Shown: positions 1 to 13,050 of the stretch, piece by piece
Layout: every line of letters begins with the position of its first letter
How positions within the stretch are numbered: the stretch's first letter is position 1
Assembly: GCA_964035545.1 (NCBI GenBank)
Contig: OZ037767.1
Span: 15,379,998-15,428,497, forward strand
DNA length: 48,500 nucleotides
Source: Bugula neritina
Lineage: Eukaryota; Bryozoa; Gymnolaemata; Cheilostomatida; Bugulidae
Direction: 5' to 3'
Program-made: the position numbers and the translations under genes
Notes under the pieces: model-generated
What the model saw: the letters and a program-made list of their open reading frames with translations, nothing else
Databases searched by the model: none
What the model was told of the DNA's origin: nothing

Positions 1-2815
1 TTGTTTTTCACACAATTAATTATTAGTCGAGTGACGTCTGCAAAGTATAAAATTGCCAGGTGAGTTGGTGAATCAAGTCTAATGTCAGAGATTCGAGAGT
101 ATGTTTGATATGCAATGAGGGTACCTGCTTCACCGCATTTACCAATCATAGCATAGTTTACATTTAGTAGGTCAGCAAGATCTATTGCTTTTATACAGTG
201 CTCTGATTGGTCGGCGACAAAAATAAATTGTTTCTTGTGAGATTGTAAATGGCTGAGTTTAGACAGGTTTGCAAAAATAATATGACTAATTGAGGTAAAT
301 GTGTAGGAATTTTGCATATAGGCACAACCTTGTAGCTGCACACCAGCTACTACTGTACAGTCTCCATGGTGATTGATCTCTACAAGTTGTCTTGATGTAG
401 CTGCTATTATTTTAGTAGAATCAGTTGGATGTTCAATAAAGGATATGATGTAATGATCAGTCATTTTCTTGACCTCAATGTGACTAGTGACCTGGTAAGG
501 AGTGCTGATTGGACCATCTGCCGAATCAATTATTAAACTTTGACCTACAAATAGGTACACATTGTATAAAACTCAGGTAGGTTTTATATATCTGTAAAAA
601 CTGCTGATGGAAAAGCTTTTTAAACGGACTAAAGTATTGTTTTTTATCAGGGCACAAGGGCAATTATGACTAACATGCGTTACCAATACAGTATTTATAA
701 CAGGAAGTTGCTGTTTATAACCCATATATATAGTAATAATATATTCAGCAATTTTAGCAATTTATAAAACCAAATTGAAGAATTTTATCCTGCAGTATTG
801 CTGTAATTCTCCGTAAGTTTTGTTAGTTTGTTGAAACTTCATCTTTTTGTATATCTATAATACTTTAAACAGACATTACATATGACTTGAATATTGATTA
901 GCGCTATACATGAATTAGCTTAGGACTTGTTTGACAAAGATCCAATTCAATAATTAAATTATAATTATGTGTTAAATATTGGACTATGATATGTTCAAAT
1001 TTGTTTTATTATGCTAAAACTTGTTTGATTTCATGCAATTCCAACATTCTGGCCTCTAATGTAAATTTGAACAATTTTTATCATATCAACAAAGCGCTTA
1101 TATAATGCAATAACTACATTCTTAGCAAAATGGCAACTTTCGAACGTGAGAAAATGAGTTTATTTGATTTTTAAAAAACTGTAACAATAAACATTTCCTT
1201 GATAGCACTTTTGCAATATAGAATATTTAATTTAACTTGCGGTACCTTATATGGACTGCGGTAGATATTGTATGAGTTAAGTTTTTTTTATACTTTAACA
1301 ATTTCTAGTCAGAAATTCAATGTTGCAGAGTTAAAATTTCTTCAAGTTGCATTGCATTATGAAAGTCACTCGTAAAAAAACTTAATCGGCCGAGTTCAAA
1401 TTAACAATCAAAAGGAGCAATAACTTTTTGTAAACATCATTATTTAGTTCTGACTTGAGCGACTATAGATGACATTCTAATATGTTTATAAATATATTGC
1501 CAACGCTTTCCCAATTATCACTTTTATGCTGTCAGCTTTGTTAGTTCAGGACGTTTTCAAAGGAAGTGAAATAGCAACTTTCTTCTATAATATTATAGTA
1601 ACATGCTCTGATTACAAGTCTATGATCTAAACTGCGAAATGTTATGGTTACACAGATTGTGAATTTAAGTTGCATGGCAGGAACAAATATATAACAACTT
1701 TTAGAATATATGCTTGTCTATTAATACTGGTCTTATAAAACACCAGTCTTATATTACTGGTCTTATAAAACACCAGTCTTATAATAATTACTGGTCTCAT
1801 AAAGCTGGTCCTATTAAACTCCTCCTATAATATAATACCGGTCTTCTTAAAATGAGCTGGTCCCATAATACTGGTCCTATAATATATACTGATCCTACAT
1901 TACCAGCTATAGGCCTATAGTAAACTAGTCCTATATTACTTATATAGTCCTACATTACTGGTCCTATATAATACAATAAACTGGGCCTATATAATACTAG
2001 TCCTATAGTGTTGGTGCTACAATACTGCATGGTTTTATAATAAGCTGGTCTCATAGTACTGGTTCTATTAAAATGGCTCCATAACATTGGCCCTATCACC
2101 CACAATATATCTATAAAAATAATTGATTTATATATTATATATAGCTGAATAATTAGTATATCATAGTTTATTATAAATAGAAACAATAACAATTAATTTG
2201 AAGGACAACTGTTTATAAACCAATCACATTACCTGGGAAAGTATTGTAGATACTGTTCCTCCATGTTCCACCACACATTTGACTACTGTTCCCTCCGCAT
2301 GCTCTACGACACTCAGTTTCCCCTACTTCACCATATTTGCTGTATTCAACACCACAGTAACACTGGTCAGTAGATTGTACTCCTGCATATGGCTGCCCTG
2401 AAATTAGTAATTTGCTAATTGATCTTTATAAATATAACAACACGATAAATCACAAAACACAATTTTTTTGTAGTTCAGCTACAATTGGCAGATTCAAGCT
2501 TATATTCCTTTGTCGTGTTAAAATGGAAGAATACTGAAATCGATGAAAATTAAAAATGAACGTTTTCAAAGAATCAACATCATTATCGGGTATAGTAGGT
2601 TCTTACACAATACTTTTGGTATACTGCAGTTATTTTTGAAAACAGTTATAAAAAGATTTACCTTGCATAGTGCAGTAGCCAATACAAAGCTCTACGGTCA
2701 TGAAATGAGTAAAAAATGCTATGGGTAAGGCTCTGTTCCTAGAGTCCTTGTAACAACCAATCAGCTGGTTGAGAGTGTACACCAGATGCCAACACAGCCA
2801 GAGTTGCAGAAGCAC
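1..2815 (-). CDS. WSC-NHL-PAN family secreted protein, copy A (partial; start codon missing)
   Basis: Three exons read on the minus strand: 2815-2662, 2397-2233 and 544-1, the last running off the window. Both introns are phase 1 with GT-AG ends. Exons 1 and 2 encode one WSC domain (GCYKD, CIGYC, QCYCG, MCGGTW motifs), a fold usually credited with carbohydrate binding. Exon 3 aligns with exon 3 of copies B, C and D and holds an NHL-like strand (FIFVADQSEHCIK); the PAN module expected downstream lies outside the window. The hydrophobic leader begins with GTG at 2815-2813, directly preceded by an in-frame TAA, and the first in-frame ATG is inside the WSC domain. Either the start codon is lost or an upstream exon supplies it. 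The frame of exon 3 is open to the edge. The 1.7-kb second intron holds a degenerate tandem repeat. Domain calls are confident; whether the copy is functional is open. Confidence 0.75.
1724..2095. repeat. Degenerate tandem repeat in intron 2 of copy A
   Basis: About twenty imperfect copies of a short unit resembling CTGGTCCTATAATA, with variants CCAGTCTTATA and CTGGTCTTATAAAA. Unit length is irregular, so this is a decayed minisatellite. No coding potential; the short ORF crossing it on the minus strand is low complexity. Confidence 0.7.
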
Positions 2816-2879
2816 TTAAATTATACAACTAAATTAGTCAATGTTTTGTAAAAAAAAGTTTGAACTAACAGACGCAAGT

Positions 2880-3075
2880 ATTTAAAAAAAAATATAATTT
2901 AGAATTAAAAGTTTTGAATAGATAAAATTAAAGCAAAATATAAAAACATAAAATATTCACATTGTAAGTTAAAACATATTTAAAAAAAATAAAATTTAGA
3001 ATAAAAAGCTTTTGAATGAATAAAATTAAAGCAAAATATAAAAACATAAAATATTCACATTGTTAGTTAAAACAT
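2880..3075. repeat. 98-bp tandem duplication upstream of copy A
   Basis: The string ATTAAAGCAAAATATAAAA followed by CATAAAATATTCACATTG occurs at 2927 and again at 3025, giving a period of 98 bases. Each unit also holds an A-rich start. The two units differ at several positions, so the duplication is not very recent. It lies just 5' of copy A and of the duplicated segment that precedes copy B. Confidence 0.75.
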
Positions 3076-4827
3076 AACTTTTTAGTTTAGATATAAAAAG
3101 CAGATATAATAAACTACATTGCAATAATTGACAATTTGAATTTTTTTAAGCTAATGAACATGTTTTTCATATTTCAAATCTTACGAAGCTAACTGAAGCA
3201 AAGCATATCTTACCAAGCCTTAGCTGGCAATATTTCATTATTACTATGTCTAGCCAATTCAACTTTTAATCATGCAGTAAATTGGCTTTGAGTTTGTAAT
3301 AACTTTTATTTCTAGATTAGAGATTTATTTTGGAATGCAAAATACTTTAATTAGTTTGCACATATGTAAGATACACAACTTGGTTTGCCTGTGAAATTGT
3401 AACACTACTCCAACCTCATCCTAAAAGACCTAGACTATATATTTATTTTATGAATCTATTTTCAAATATAAGGATACAGCTTGTTTGAAAAAATAGGTCA
3501 TATTGTTAATGAATCGCGAAGTAAACGGGAAAATCTAATTGATTACAAATCGCAAACATCCCACATCCAATATATACTGCACAATTTAAGCCGCACAATT
3601 ATAAATTGTATAATTAGTTTTAATTTTACTTTAGGTAATATTTTAAACAATTTTTTGTAGCAAAATAATTTCTTATAGACATTTTCTTAAATTAATTTTT
3701 GTCGACATGTGTTATAATGAATGATATATTTTGATGTTTTCAATAACATGTTACTTTATGTAACATTTCAACTACTCGTATAAGCTGTCTCGTATATGCT
3801 AGTATTTGTTGGATTAGATCTGTCTATAATTTAGAATGAATCGGGATAAATTGTGCTACATTAGATATGCTGCTTTGAGATGGAGTTTCTATATTTTAGC
3901 TATAGGTGGTGCTTATAAGCAAAACATATTATTATGATTATCAATATAAATATTAATATAATGGTGTTATAACCTTGACATATAAAATAATATAAATATT
4001 GATTGTTTACATTATTTTAGGTTAATGCTGAAACAAATATTACATAAAGATATTATTTTTATATTTGTTTTTCATTACTTGGTATATCTATTATGACAAG
4101 ATGCATTGAAATTATTCGCACACTCTCAGTTACACAACAACTTTATCATAACAGCAGGAGAATCACAATGAAACATGATACCAACCTTTTTTTCATCTAT
4201 TAGCATGAAATATTTGACAAAGTTAAACATTATCAGACATTCAAATGTTTACTGTCACTATTAGCATGAATATAGATTTTTCATACTTTTTATGACACTA
4301 TAATAGCATGAATTATCTTTGTATTATGTTTATTTATTATAAATAATACATATACTTTACCAGTTTTCTATATTCGACAATCTTGCTCTTATAACACACT
4401 TTATGTTACTTGGTAATTGCAAAGTAAATATTATAAGTATATCTCTTAAGTTGCCGGCACTTTAAACTGTAAGAACAAAATTTTCAACATGGGAATAATA
4501 AGGAAAAATCTATAAATGAAAATTTTTGTTGTATGACGGCATTGTTATAGACTCTTTCAATAAGTTCACTTCGTAGATGCTACAACAGTAAGTTACTAAC
4601 AAACTTTATTAATTTTATAGTGAAATATCATTTTCTTAAATTACATAATTCAGCGGTTTTACTTTTTATGTGATATATAGCTGATTAAAGCACTATATAG
4701 AGCTGAGAAGCTCTGAACTTTAGTGAAATTTCTATTTCATTATCAGAAGTGGTTGGTGCGTGTATATTAGTAAATGACTGTACTGTATTCTATGTGTGCA
4801 TATAACTCTTGAAAAGACTCTAAAATT

Positions 4828-5112
4828 AAATAAATATATTATATTTGGTACTGATACAATTTTGGATATAAAAGTAAACTTAGATCTTCATTTTATCGAC
4901 TACATTATTGTTTCACGTAGTGCAAGCTACGATCATCAGGTCGTTGTGTGTACGGTTGAGTGCTTTTGTTTTGAAATTACTCAACCGTACACACAACGAC
5001 CTGATGATAGTAGCTTGCACTACGTGAAACAATATTGTAGTCGATAGAATGAAGATCTAAGTTTATTTTTATATCCAAAATTGTATCAGTACCAAATATA
5101 AACACTTTATTT
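4828..5112. mobile_element. Foldback (large inverted repeat) insertion
   Basis: Two arms of about 130 bases are near-perfect reverse complements around a 17-base loop at 4962-4978. The inner arm ends read GTTGAGT and ACTCAAC, and the outer ends AAATAAA and TTTATTT. The equivalent position in the right segmental copy (about 47892) lacks it, so it inserted after the duplication or was deleted from the other copy. It has no coding capacity; the ORF crossing it is a by-product of the palindrome. A MITE or foldback transposon is likely. I could not define a clean target-site duplication, although TTA or AATTA are candidates. Confidence 0.8.
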
Positions 5113-5156
5113 TTCGATATAATAAGTTCTTTTGATTCATTTTTAATTATAGAAAC

Positions 5157-5309
<153 letters not shown>

Positions 5310-5370
5310 TATATAGATATATAGATATATATGATAAAGTAAACAAAGAACTTGTTATATCAGAGTAGAG

Positions 5371-7943
5371 ATGAAGAATATTCTAGAAGTATACGCTCTG
5401 ATTCTTCTGATACAAGTGACTACTTCAGAATACATGGGATGTTATGAAGATAAAGGAGAGAGAGCATTGCCTTTAGTTGCGGAAATTACTAACATGGCAA
5501 TAGACTTTTGTATAGGCTACTGCATCTATAGGGGTAAAGAGAATAAACCTGTTTTTATATTTAGTATATTATACCGCAATTATATAAACTTAATTAGATG
5601 TGTGATGTATGAAAATTGTGATTCTTTTACACCAATCATGTGACTAATATTACCTTTTTCTCAAACATAATAAGCATATAATAATATTATATTATATTCT
5701 TAAACAGCAATTATATCTTTACTATGTTGTTCTCATCCAGCTATATAATACTTATGGCATTTTGATATTTAATTATTCTTGTACAGCAACTATATAAACA
5801 TTATATAATTCTTGTATTATAGTAATTATAAAAATGTTTCATTATTATTGTATATTAGATATATAAAGATTATATCATTATTCTATTGTAATTATATAAA
5901 TGCTATCTGCTTATTTTAGGCCAGATGTATGCTGGTTTGCAGGATGGCAGACAATGCTTCTGTGGTACAACCTTTGACCTCTATGGAGCTCTAGACGAAT
6001 CAAGTTGTAGCAGTAGTTGCACGGGAAATGCGAGTCAGATATGTGGGGGAAGTTGGGCAAACAGTGTATACAGAGCACTGTCAGGTAAGATGAGAAAAAT
6101 GAGATGAGATGAGATAAAATGAGAAAAGTTTTTTAGGTAATACATGAAATTGGAGTTTTTTAATCTTCACGATACTTATCAAATTTTATTTAACCAAATA
6201 TTTACTTTTACAGACGATTGTTATTCTAAAAAATTGGCTGATAGCGAAATAGCTTTTAAAGGAATATTAAAATAATTAAACTCAATTAAGAAAGTTTGAA
6301 TGATTTGACCTTAATACTTCTGACAAAAAGTATTAATACCATGATTTTTTAATTATTAACAACTAATAATTTGTTTAATCTATAGCTACATTGTTTAGTT
6401 TATTTCTACACTCTTGTAAGTAACAGTATGGTATAGTACAGTATATAACATGTTTTTTGTTAACTCGGGTAAAAGTTTTGTAACTTTATGATAAACTATA
6501 ATAACTTTGCTCTTTTTGATATGCTAAATAAATGTACATATCTTTATTATGTTCAAGCTTGCTAACCTAAATAACTATGTATGTTTTAAGATATATGTAA
6601 TACATATTTATTTATTTAGTAATATTTACTTCTGTGTTTTTATGAGTTTCTAGAATCATACTTTTATTGTTACATTATTTATTATTATGCTATTTTTAGA
6701 AAATGTCAAAACACGAAAAAACAAACCCGCAAACTTAGTCCAAGTCAGAAATATTGAAGTTAGAGAAATAAGTGATGACATCATATCCTTTATTGAACAT
6801 CCGACTGATTCTACTAAAATAATAGCAGCTACATCAAAACAACTTGTAGAGATCAATCACCATGGAGACTGTATAGCAGTAGCTGGTGTGCAGCTACAAG
6901 GTTGTGCCTATCAATCGAATGAATTTTCTTTTTCCTCAATCGGTCATTTTATTTATGCCCATTTCATCAAACTGAAAGTCTCTCACAGTCTTTTCAACAA
7001 ATCAGCCATTTTGGTTGCTGATGCAGGTAATCACTGCGTAAAGTTTCTCATTCTAAAAGACTTATCTTCTTTTGTGTTTGACAATTCAATAAATGACTAC
7101 CATGTTGGTAAGTGTGGATCTTTTAAAAAAGAACTTTTGACTGAAAATCTTCAAAATTTAATTGATCCTAAAGAAATGGAGCTGAACAGCCCAAAACATC
7201 TTTCTCTGTACCATGACTCTGAGACTATCAGACTGGTTGTTAACTGTGTACTGACTGAAGTATACTCTGTTATTGTTAGTATCTATCCAACTCACACTGT
7301 AGCATATGAGTACAGTGGACACCCTGGGTGTGTAACTGATGTTTCTGAAAATCTCTATTGGCCATTATTTCGATCAAAAGGATTGAAAAGTCTTTCAGCT
7401 GATAACAGCACATCAATAAACCAAATCCTTGTCATTAATGGGAGTTACTCAACTACTGCAAATTATCATTGTAATTCCAGAAACAGTTCTGCTATTCTTA
7501 GACTGTTTCAAAGTTGGCCTTTAGTAATTGCAAATGGTGAATTGAAATCTCTGGTTTATAATTCGACAAGCAGTGAAATCAAACTAACTAATATAAATAT
7601 TGCTAATCTTTCTACAAAAACACCCCCTGAATTTAGCCAGTTTACTACAACAAAGGAATCCAATCATATTATTCTCTACAGTCAAAGCCTAAAGAGATTT
7701 TATTATGCAAAAGCATTTTCTCGCTATCGGAAAATTCTGGAAAGGTTCTGTAGTAATTATGTTATAGAAAAAGCAATTGTGGGTGGACCTGAAAGTTGTG
7801 CTTACATCTGCAGTAAATATGGTAGTCAGTGTGTTGCTTTTTCTGTTAATGATTATGATAATTCTTGCTACATTCATGACCACTTTGACTTGGCCGATGC
7901 CTACATATCTAATGACTCAGCTTGTTATTTATCTATACCATAA
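5371..7943 (+). CDS. WSC-NHL-PAN family secreted protein, copy B (complete)
   Basis: Exons 5371-5533, 5920-6084 and 6700-7943 join in phase 1 to give 523 residues. Residues 1-19 form a signal peptide (MKNILEVYALILLIQVTTS). Residues 20 to about 105 form one WSC domain with its eight-cysteine pattern (MGCYED, CIGYC, QCFCG, QICGGSW); known WSC domains are linked to polysaccharide binding. Exon 3 carries an NHL-like strand near residues 213-225 (ILVADAGNHCVKFL), preceded by the AG/GC turn typical of such propellers, and a PAN/apple-like module near 457-519 (ESCAYICSKYG, NSCYIHD). No membrane segment or GPI signal is visible, so a secreted, possibly lectin-like, protein is inferred. Two stretches of exon 3 are almost identical to copies A and C while the rest is diverged. 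ATG, splice sites and stop are all intact. Confidence 0.85.
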
Positions 7944-8242
7944 CTATAACGTATAATTGTATAGTTGCACACCACTTTCTGATGACAACATTAGTGATGC
8001 TTTATTCTAACTTATGTTAATTTTTATTAATCATAATTATATTATTTTTATTCAATTAAATAGTTTCTGCATGGAAATGATCTGGAAATGATACACAGTG
8101 GCTTTTGAAAATTATATGTCTATATATATGTCTATATATATGTGCGTGTGTGTGTGTGTGTATAAATGAAGTATTATATCAACAGATTTTGTATTTATTA
8201 CAGACGGTAGATTTCTATATTATATTTGTGTATCAACAATTC

Positions 8243-8248
8243 AATAAA
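8243..8248 (+). promoter_or_regulatory. Candidate polyadenylation signal for copy B
   Basis: AATAAA lies 300 bases after the copy B stop codon. It is the first canonical hexamer downstream, but AT-rich DNA makes chance matches likely. Confidence 0.4.
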
Positions 8249-8599
8249 ATACAAATCAATGATATTATTTATTTGAAACTTATTTGGGAATTTAATATTA
8301 AATATTAGTAGGTTGTGTAATTACTGATTTATAAATAATATTTATAATAGATGGTTTTATTATTATTTTCAGCTGAAGAAGTATAAAATAACATAATATG
8401 TATTATTTTAGTCAAATTTATTTGACTCACAAGGAAATGCAGCACAATTATTTGTGAATTAGGAACTTCTAGTTTATTAAAGATTGAGTAATAGCCAATT
8501 CAGCATATCCTAACTATGTATACTTATATAGAGAGAAAGTTAAACAGAGATGTTTATCAATTTGTATTGATACTTGCAAGAATATATTTACAGTACAAT

Positions 8600-8862
8600 A
8601 TATAGAGTTATAGATATAAAATAATTATAGATATAGAATAGTTCTAAATATAGAATAGTTATAGATATAAACAGGTTATAGGTGTAGAAGAGTTATAGAT
8701 ATAGAATAGTTATAGATATAAAATAGTTATAGATTTAGAATAGTTATAAGTATAGTATAGTTATAAGTATAGATTAGTTATAAACATAGAATTATAGTAA
8801 TAGATGTAGAATAGTTATAATTATAGAATAGTTATAAATGTAGAATAGTTATATTATATATA
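8600..8862. repeat. AT-rich minisatellite
   Basis: About fourteen imperfect units of 17 to 20 bases around ATAGAATAGTTATAGAT. Noncoding, between copies B and C. Confidence 0.8.
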
Positions 8863-11629
8863 GAAGTGCTGCAGTCAATAATTTAAACAACTTTACAAAC
8901 ACATCATTATATATTATACACATCCACCAGATATATTTAATAATTTATGATGCAAATGGTCAAACATGCAATCAATATTGCTAATATTTGCTTATAAATA
9001 CATTAATACTAATATTGTTTACATGAGAGCATTTGTTGAAAAGAATGGTAATAACAGTTATAAAAGACAATTAAAATTTTTTACTGGGTTATGTAATATA
9101 CTTTGTTTATCTGTTGCTTTTAATTACCAAATATCTAAAATAATATTTTAATGAACACAAAGTTATTCACTGTTTTACAAATTTGGTTTCTTATGATTAA
9201 TAGGTTTTTCCACTCTTTTTAAATCTGTAAAACAAAAATTTTTAGATTTAATAACTAAATATTGAACAGTGTCTGTTTATTTTTTTAAAAATAGACAGTG
9301 TTTATTTTAATCCTTCTTAAGAAACTTAATTAGGTAAAAAGTAAATTATTAAAAATTGAAAAATAATTGCCAAATCCAAGATACATCAATTCAATATTAC
9401 ATTTAAATTTATAAGACAAATGACTTTTTGTTTTTGATAATAGATTTTTGTGTTTCATTATACATGCTCTTTTGTAAAAAATGTTCTTATAGTTATTAAT
9501 ATATTTTAAGAAATGATTACAGTTTCAAAAGTGGTCAAATTACTGCAGCTGTTTGGCTTCAGTGAAACGACTCTTGTTGCTTAAAGCTAATGGGCTTTGA
9601 AATTATGTTTGTTATAGAAGGAATAATGACATAAATATCTAAAGGAGCTTATAGACTAAGACTTAGTGCCTTGTAATTAAATATTATTTTACAGATATCC
9701 TATAAACACTGACATATAACTCACAACAAAAAAGGTATTCTTTCATGTTTGAATATTCGAACTGAAATTATTGATTAATTTTTAATTTTTAATATATAAA
9801 CAAAACATGGAGGTTTACTATACATTTAAAAACTTCAAGCTACAAAGCAACACTAAGTACAACAATTTCAGACCAGCTATAGAGATCAAATCTTGAAGAA
9901 TAAAATCCAATCTTGTCAAGATACTGAAGTCAGGTATTATGAGAATTAAATATATACCTACATTTAACTTTCTATGTTTCACCTTTTACATGCAGTTTAT
10001 GCTTTATGATTTATAAATTTTATTAGATATTCCACATTTTACACTCTGTATTTTATGATCTGATTTTCATACTGCATATTTTGTATTTTATGCTCTACGT
10101 TTCACCTTCCAGGTGTGACATTCTACATTTTAAGTTCTACATTTCGTATTCTAAATACCGTATCATATTAGAGGTAATGTCTTATATATTTTAGTAAAAT
10201 GATCATAATATCACAGCCTTGCACTTAGAGTATAGATTTTATAAGAATATAACATTTTATAAAATTAGTTGAGTGATAAAGTTTGAAAATGTACAATATA
10301 GCATGAAGTTATTAATTATTCTAGTATTGATGAGCCATGAGTTTATTTTACAAGTTGTTTTTATTATGAGCTGATACATTTTTTATAAGCTGTAAAAGTG
10401 TTAGGAATGTTAGAATAACAAAAAAATAGTTTTTCTCTGTAAATTATTAAAACGAGATCTTGAAATTATTAATTTAAAGTTTTTTAGGAGTTTATTCAAA
10501 CTTAATATATAGTTTTAGAAAATAGGTTTAATAGTTATCATCATGTTTAACTTGGAAACCAAAAAAACTTTTATTTAATAATACATTTCAAAATGTTGAG
10601 ATATTATTCTTTACTAAAATGCCTATACTGTATAAGGTAATAACATTTTGCAAATTGTCATTAGCAGATAACAAATGAAACACCAATACGTTCTTATTTA
10701 CAGTATAATGGTTTCATCCCAGCTTGATATAGACGCAATTTTTTATTTTGGTACCATATAGTTATATAGTAATATATTATAGCTATAATATATATACCTA
10801 TATAACTGTTGTATTGATTGCTAAATAGCTAAAATACTAATAGCCATATTACAATAGGTAACATGAATTATCTGAAATAATATTCTAATTTTCACAGATT
10901 TGTGTGGGACAGAAAGTAGTATAATAGACATTAATAATAGACATTACCTTTAATTATTGACTATACTCATTAACGAAATATCTGTTCAAACAAGGAGCAA
11001 AATATATTCAAAATTGATGTTAATGCAAATCAAAGAAATTAATAATGTACTAAATATGTGCTTCATTTAAATATACATATATATTTCAATAATATTAAAA
11101 TAAATTGCACATAAAATATATATTATACCAAAATAAATAATTAGCGTCTAACTGAGAAGCGTCTATCTAGGATAACACCAAAACAAACTGTTTTTATTAC
11201 TACCAGCTGTCTAGAAGATGCATCAATATCTGATGTGTATAGCACTGGTTCCTATAGTTTATGGTTCAGTGTACATGGGTTGTTACAAGGACACCTCAAC
11301 CAGAGCTCTACCATTGAGGTATGATTCCAATGACATGACAGTCGACCTTTGTATTGGCTACTGTATTTACAGAGGCAAGTATTTCATTCACTTGCTAAGT
11401 TGATTTTTTACAATATAGTGAAATTGAAACCTATGAAGCAGAGCTAATAAATTAGCAATCATTTCAGGAGTAACTCACAATATCTTGAAACTCCAAAGGA
11501 GTTGCAATTATCCTGACATGAGGTTGCTACATACTTATACTTGAAAAAATTGTGCTTGCTTTACAGTATTATAGACATTTTACCTGAGCTACAAGTATTT
11601 AAATAGTGCCATGCAGTTGGTATCTATAG

Positions 11630-11842
11630 CACAGTGAGGCACAGTGGTATAGGGGTCAGAGTGTTTGCCTACAAGTAAACACAAAGTAATGAGTTTGAGC
11701 CCCATTATAAGCCAGTAGTGATGTTAAGAAGAGCATCCAGTCATAATTGCTCCTGTGCCTCATCTGAATAAGTCTTAAGCCAGCTTTAACAAAAACCCCT
11801 TCTATCAGAGATCTTCTCATAGGTATGGTGACTATAAACTTG
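11630..11842 (+). mobile_element. tRNA-derived SINE (in intron 1 of copy C)
   Basis: Aligns with the reverse complement of 35622-35816. The head has A-box-like (GTGGTATAGGGGTCAGAG) and B-box-like (GAGTTTGAGCCCC) sequence of a tRNA promoter. The body shares GAAGAGCATCCAGTCAT and AACAAAAACCCCTTCTATCA. Copies differ at many sites, so this is an old family. The GCATCCAG core resembles that of widespread metazoan SINEs, which is recalled knowledge and was not searched. Confidence 0.8.
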
Positions 11843-13050
11843 TGTGAGTTGGTATATAGTAGCATGTGTGCGTACATAATATATCCAAGAAATTTTGCAT
11901 GTCGCAATATATATTAAATCTCCACATAACTTTAAAATCTATAGCTAACTAGTTGTTTCATTGGCTATAACTATCATATTACAGTAAATTATTTAAAGTG
12001 AATTGATTATATCAAATTAATATGTTAGCAAGCATAAAATCAACTAATAATAATAATCGCCTTAGTTGTAAACTGATTCAACAAATGTAAATAAATCAAT
12101 AAAGAAACATTAGGTATACAAGCAATTAGCTGCTCGTAATATTTGTTCAGTAAGTGTAAATATTATACATGTTCAGAAACTGCTTGCTTAAGTTTACCTA
12201 ATTAATAGCAAGTATAAACATTTTGTTATTTATATAAATGCTATGATATTAAGTTTATCAGAGAATAATTCAATTACGCAATTATTTGACTGCCAGTCCT
12301 AAAAAATTTATGAATATTAAACTTAATTTAAGAATACTCAAATAATAGTTTATTTATCAAAGTTTTATTTACATTAACTAGAAAGCACAGCTCTCTATTA
12401 CTATATAGCCATGTTATATATTTGCTAAAACTTTGGAAAAAAGTAACTATGTTATAATGGCAAAATTGCTACTTATATATTTTCTAGTACATATAATATA
12501 TGCTCATTAAACCATAATTTTTATTCAAATAAAATGTTGACATGAATATTAATCAACCCTGCTGGTATTTCAAGGTCACCCCTACGCTGGTTTGCAGACG
12601 GATGATACTTGTTTCTGTGGAAGTCAGTACGACAAGTATGGAATCGGAGAAGAAACGAGCTGCAGAGACCCTTGCAAAGGAAATACTAGTCAGATATGTG
12701 GTGGAGGCTGGAGAAACAGTGTCTATAAAATAACTGGAAAAGGTGCGTAAAAAATGAACTCAAAATTAAAATTGAACAATTACATTTTAATGCAAATAAG
12801 AAAAATAAAAATATTGTTGATGCTTATTAACTATTATTTTAAAGCCTAAAAATTTGTATATTTGCACCTTTTTTTTAGGATTTTAATCGTAAAATATGCT
12901 CACATTTAAAGTCACTTCAACCATGTATCAAACAGCTGAATTTTGTTTAAATATATACTGTAGAAAAGAATGAATCCAGCCAAAGTGTACCAAAACCCAT
13001 TCGCTATGTCGGCAAAATTGAAGTTGGAAAACTAACTGATGACATCATAT

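Larger units (their letters stand above)
7944..11217. other. Intergenic stretch between copies B and C
   Basis: AT-rich DNA containing the copy B 3' end, the minisatellite at 8600-8862 and a degenerate T-rich repeat near 9971-10158 (units like TTCTACATTTTATG). A small imperfect palindrome sits near 10755-10800. I see no gene: the short open frames at 8105 and 8966 are low complexity and lack splice or homology support. Confidence 0.7.

Noticed and set aside
4796-5047. 83-residue ORF on the plus strand
   Set aside because: Runs across the arms and loop of the foldback insertion; no homology or splice support.
8105-9151. Short ORFs of 67 and 61 residues between copies B and C
   Set aside because: Low-complexity AT-rich sequence with no signal, motif or paralogue.
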